A stretch of 64,000 nt of DNA. Origin: Verrucomicrobiota bacterium. Its GTDB lineage: Bacteria; Verrucomicrobiota; Verrucomicrobiia; Palsa-1439. The DNA lies in assembly GCA_003152315.1 (NCBI GenBank), contig PLZV01000057.1, positions 264,065 to 328,064 on the forward strand, read 5' to 3'. Positions 63,233 through 64,000 of the stretch are shown piece after piece (the first letter of the stretch is position 1; the number at the start of each line of letters is the position of its first letter). A model generated the notes under the pieces. That model did no database searches. It was given only the letters and a program-made list of their open reading frames with translations, and had not been told where the DNA came from. Both the position numbers and the translations under genes were made by a program.

Positions 63233-64000
63233 ATGGGTTCGTTTTTCAAAAGTTTCTGTATGATCGGCTACCTGGCGACGGTAGTCGCAGGCGGTACGAA
63301 CTGTACCGCCTCATGCCCCATCAGTGATGAAACTGATCCGTTTGCTGTCACGGGCATAACCCTGAGCGCCGATGGTTTTCCCATTGTGTCTTTCGAGAGC
63401 TGTACTGACCATGTTTATATTGTCTACTCGGCGGATTCATTGACGAACTCCGTCTGGAATCAGCTTGAGACGATACCCGGTTTACCGGGAACCACGACAT
63501 GGACGGATCTGACGGCATTATCTACCGGGCAGCGATTCTACAAAGTGTTGCGACTTCTGAAGAGCGGCGGAAAGCCGAACAACGGTGTCGATTCCGATGG
63601 CGACGGATTCACGGATGCCGAGGAGGCCTTGTTGGGAACCGATCCGAACAACCCCCTGTCGCATCCAGGGGCGAGCGTGAACGAGAATCTGGCGACCAAT
63701 TTGATTTATGTGGCCACAAGCGGTTCGGACGCAAATCCCGGAACTGCCGCGGTTCCGTTCCTGACGATTCAGAAGGCATCCACCAAGGCGCAGTCCCTGA
63801 GCCTTGCCGGCATTGGGAGCACCATTATCATCCAGCCGGGTACCTACCGCGAAAGCATTGAGTACACAGCGGGCTCGGGTAACCTGCTTGCACCAGTGGT
63901 ATTTCAAGCGGCCGCCAACGGGACAGTAGTGATTTCGGGTACCGATATCATGACGAATGGATGGTCGCTGGCGTCGGGATCCACCAATGTCTATCAACAT
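63233..64000 (+). CDS. Secreted beta-helix protein, 3' end outside window
   Basis: The frame is open from the ATG at 63233 to the window edge (256 codons). It parallels 60570-63200: hydrophobic leader (MIGYLATVVAGG), an N-terminal module IVSFESCTDHVYIVYSADSL to FYKVLRL, a DSDGDGFTDAEE loop, NLIYVATSGSDANPGT, IIIQPGTYRESI and ISGTDIMTNGWSL. It is the fifth member of the beta-helix family here. It starts 32 bases behind its relative, pointing to tandem duplication and co-transcription. The catalytic or binding part lies mostly beyond the window. Confidence 0.82.
   Translation, partial: MGSFFKSFCMIGYLATVVAGGTNCTASCPISDETDPFAVTGITLSADGFPIVSFESCTDHVYIVYSADSLTNSVWNQLETIPGLPGTTTWTDLTALSTGQRFYKVLRLLKSGGKPNNGVDSDGDGFTDAEEALLGTDPNNPLSHPGASVNENLATNLIYVATSGSDANPGTAAVPFLTIQKASTKAQSLSLAGIGSTIIIQPGTYRESIEYTAGSGNLLAPVVFQAAANGTVVISGTDIMTNGWSLASGSTNVYQH

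Overview
The window looks like an accessory region of a PVC-superphylum bacterium, most likely Verrucomicrobiota or a close relative. The reasons are PEP-CTERM proteins without a standard sortase motif, a prepilin-like protein of the type common in that group, secreted proteins that end in calcium-binding DxDxDG repeats followed by a terminal YRVRL-type module, and frequent TTG/GTG starts. No rRNA and no CRISPR array was seen, and no complete tRNA.

Layout. 1-7.3 kb: the end of a type I restriction-modification operon (partial hsdS, a SIR2-like DUF4917 gene, hsdR, a YgjP-like metallopeptidase), then a tyrosine recombinase and a possible att/tRNA-like scar. 7.8-11.1 kb: a sugar ABC transporter (binding protein plus two permeases) whose second permease is broken by a 10-bp tandem duplication. 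11.9-15.1 kb: IS110 and IS5 remnants around a PEP-CTERM gene. 15.1-23.3 kb: a secreted GH99/GH71-like glycosidase, a Na/Pi cotransporter, a metallophosphatase, an amidohydrolase and an aldo/keto reductase. 23.3-37.4 kb: decayed genes, two very large secreted beta-helix proteins, an IS66 remnant and two secreted lectin-like proteins. 37.7-40.5 kb: a second Na/Pi cotransporter and a secreted protein of unknown function. 40.5-51.1 kb: a seven-gene minus-strand operon for glycan catabolism (PLC-like/NPCBM protein, GH29 fucosidase, GH38 mannosidase, HAD phosphatase, SSS symporter, NAGK-like kinase, class I mannose-6-phosphate isomerase). 51.3-64 kb: a divergent LacI-family regulator, a second PEP-CTERM paralogue, and more secreted beta-helix proteins, the last one running off the window.

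The most notable observation is a regulon visible in the DNA. Eight perfect copies of the 14-bp palindrome TCAGAACGTTCTGA occur in the window. Each lies upstream of a gene for a secreted protein, between the catabolic operon and lacI, or just before lacI itself. At several sites the palindrome sits between, or overlaps, plausible -35 and -10 boxes, which fits a repressor. The inferred model is that the LacI protein at 51346-52383 senses a sugar released from an alpha-mannose/fucose-containing glycan. It would jointly control surface-exposed or secreted binding and cleaving proteins (GH99-like enzyme, beta-helix proteins, PEP-CTERM proteins) and the cytoplasmic operon that takes up, trims, phosphorylates and isomerises the products to fructose-6-phosphate. 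No SusC/SusD-like or TonB-dependent receptor gene was recognised, so this would not be a Bacteroidetes-type PUL. Duplicated promoters, paralogous genes and shared near-identical protein modules show that the locus grew by local duplication, and several pseudogenes show continuing loss.
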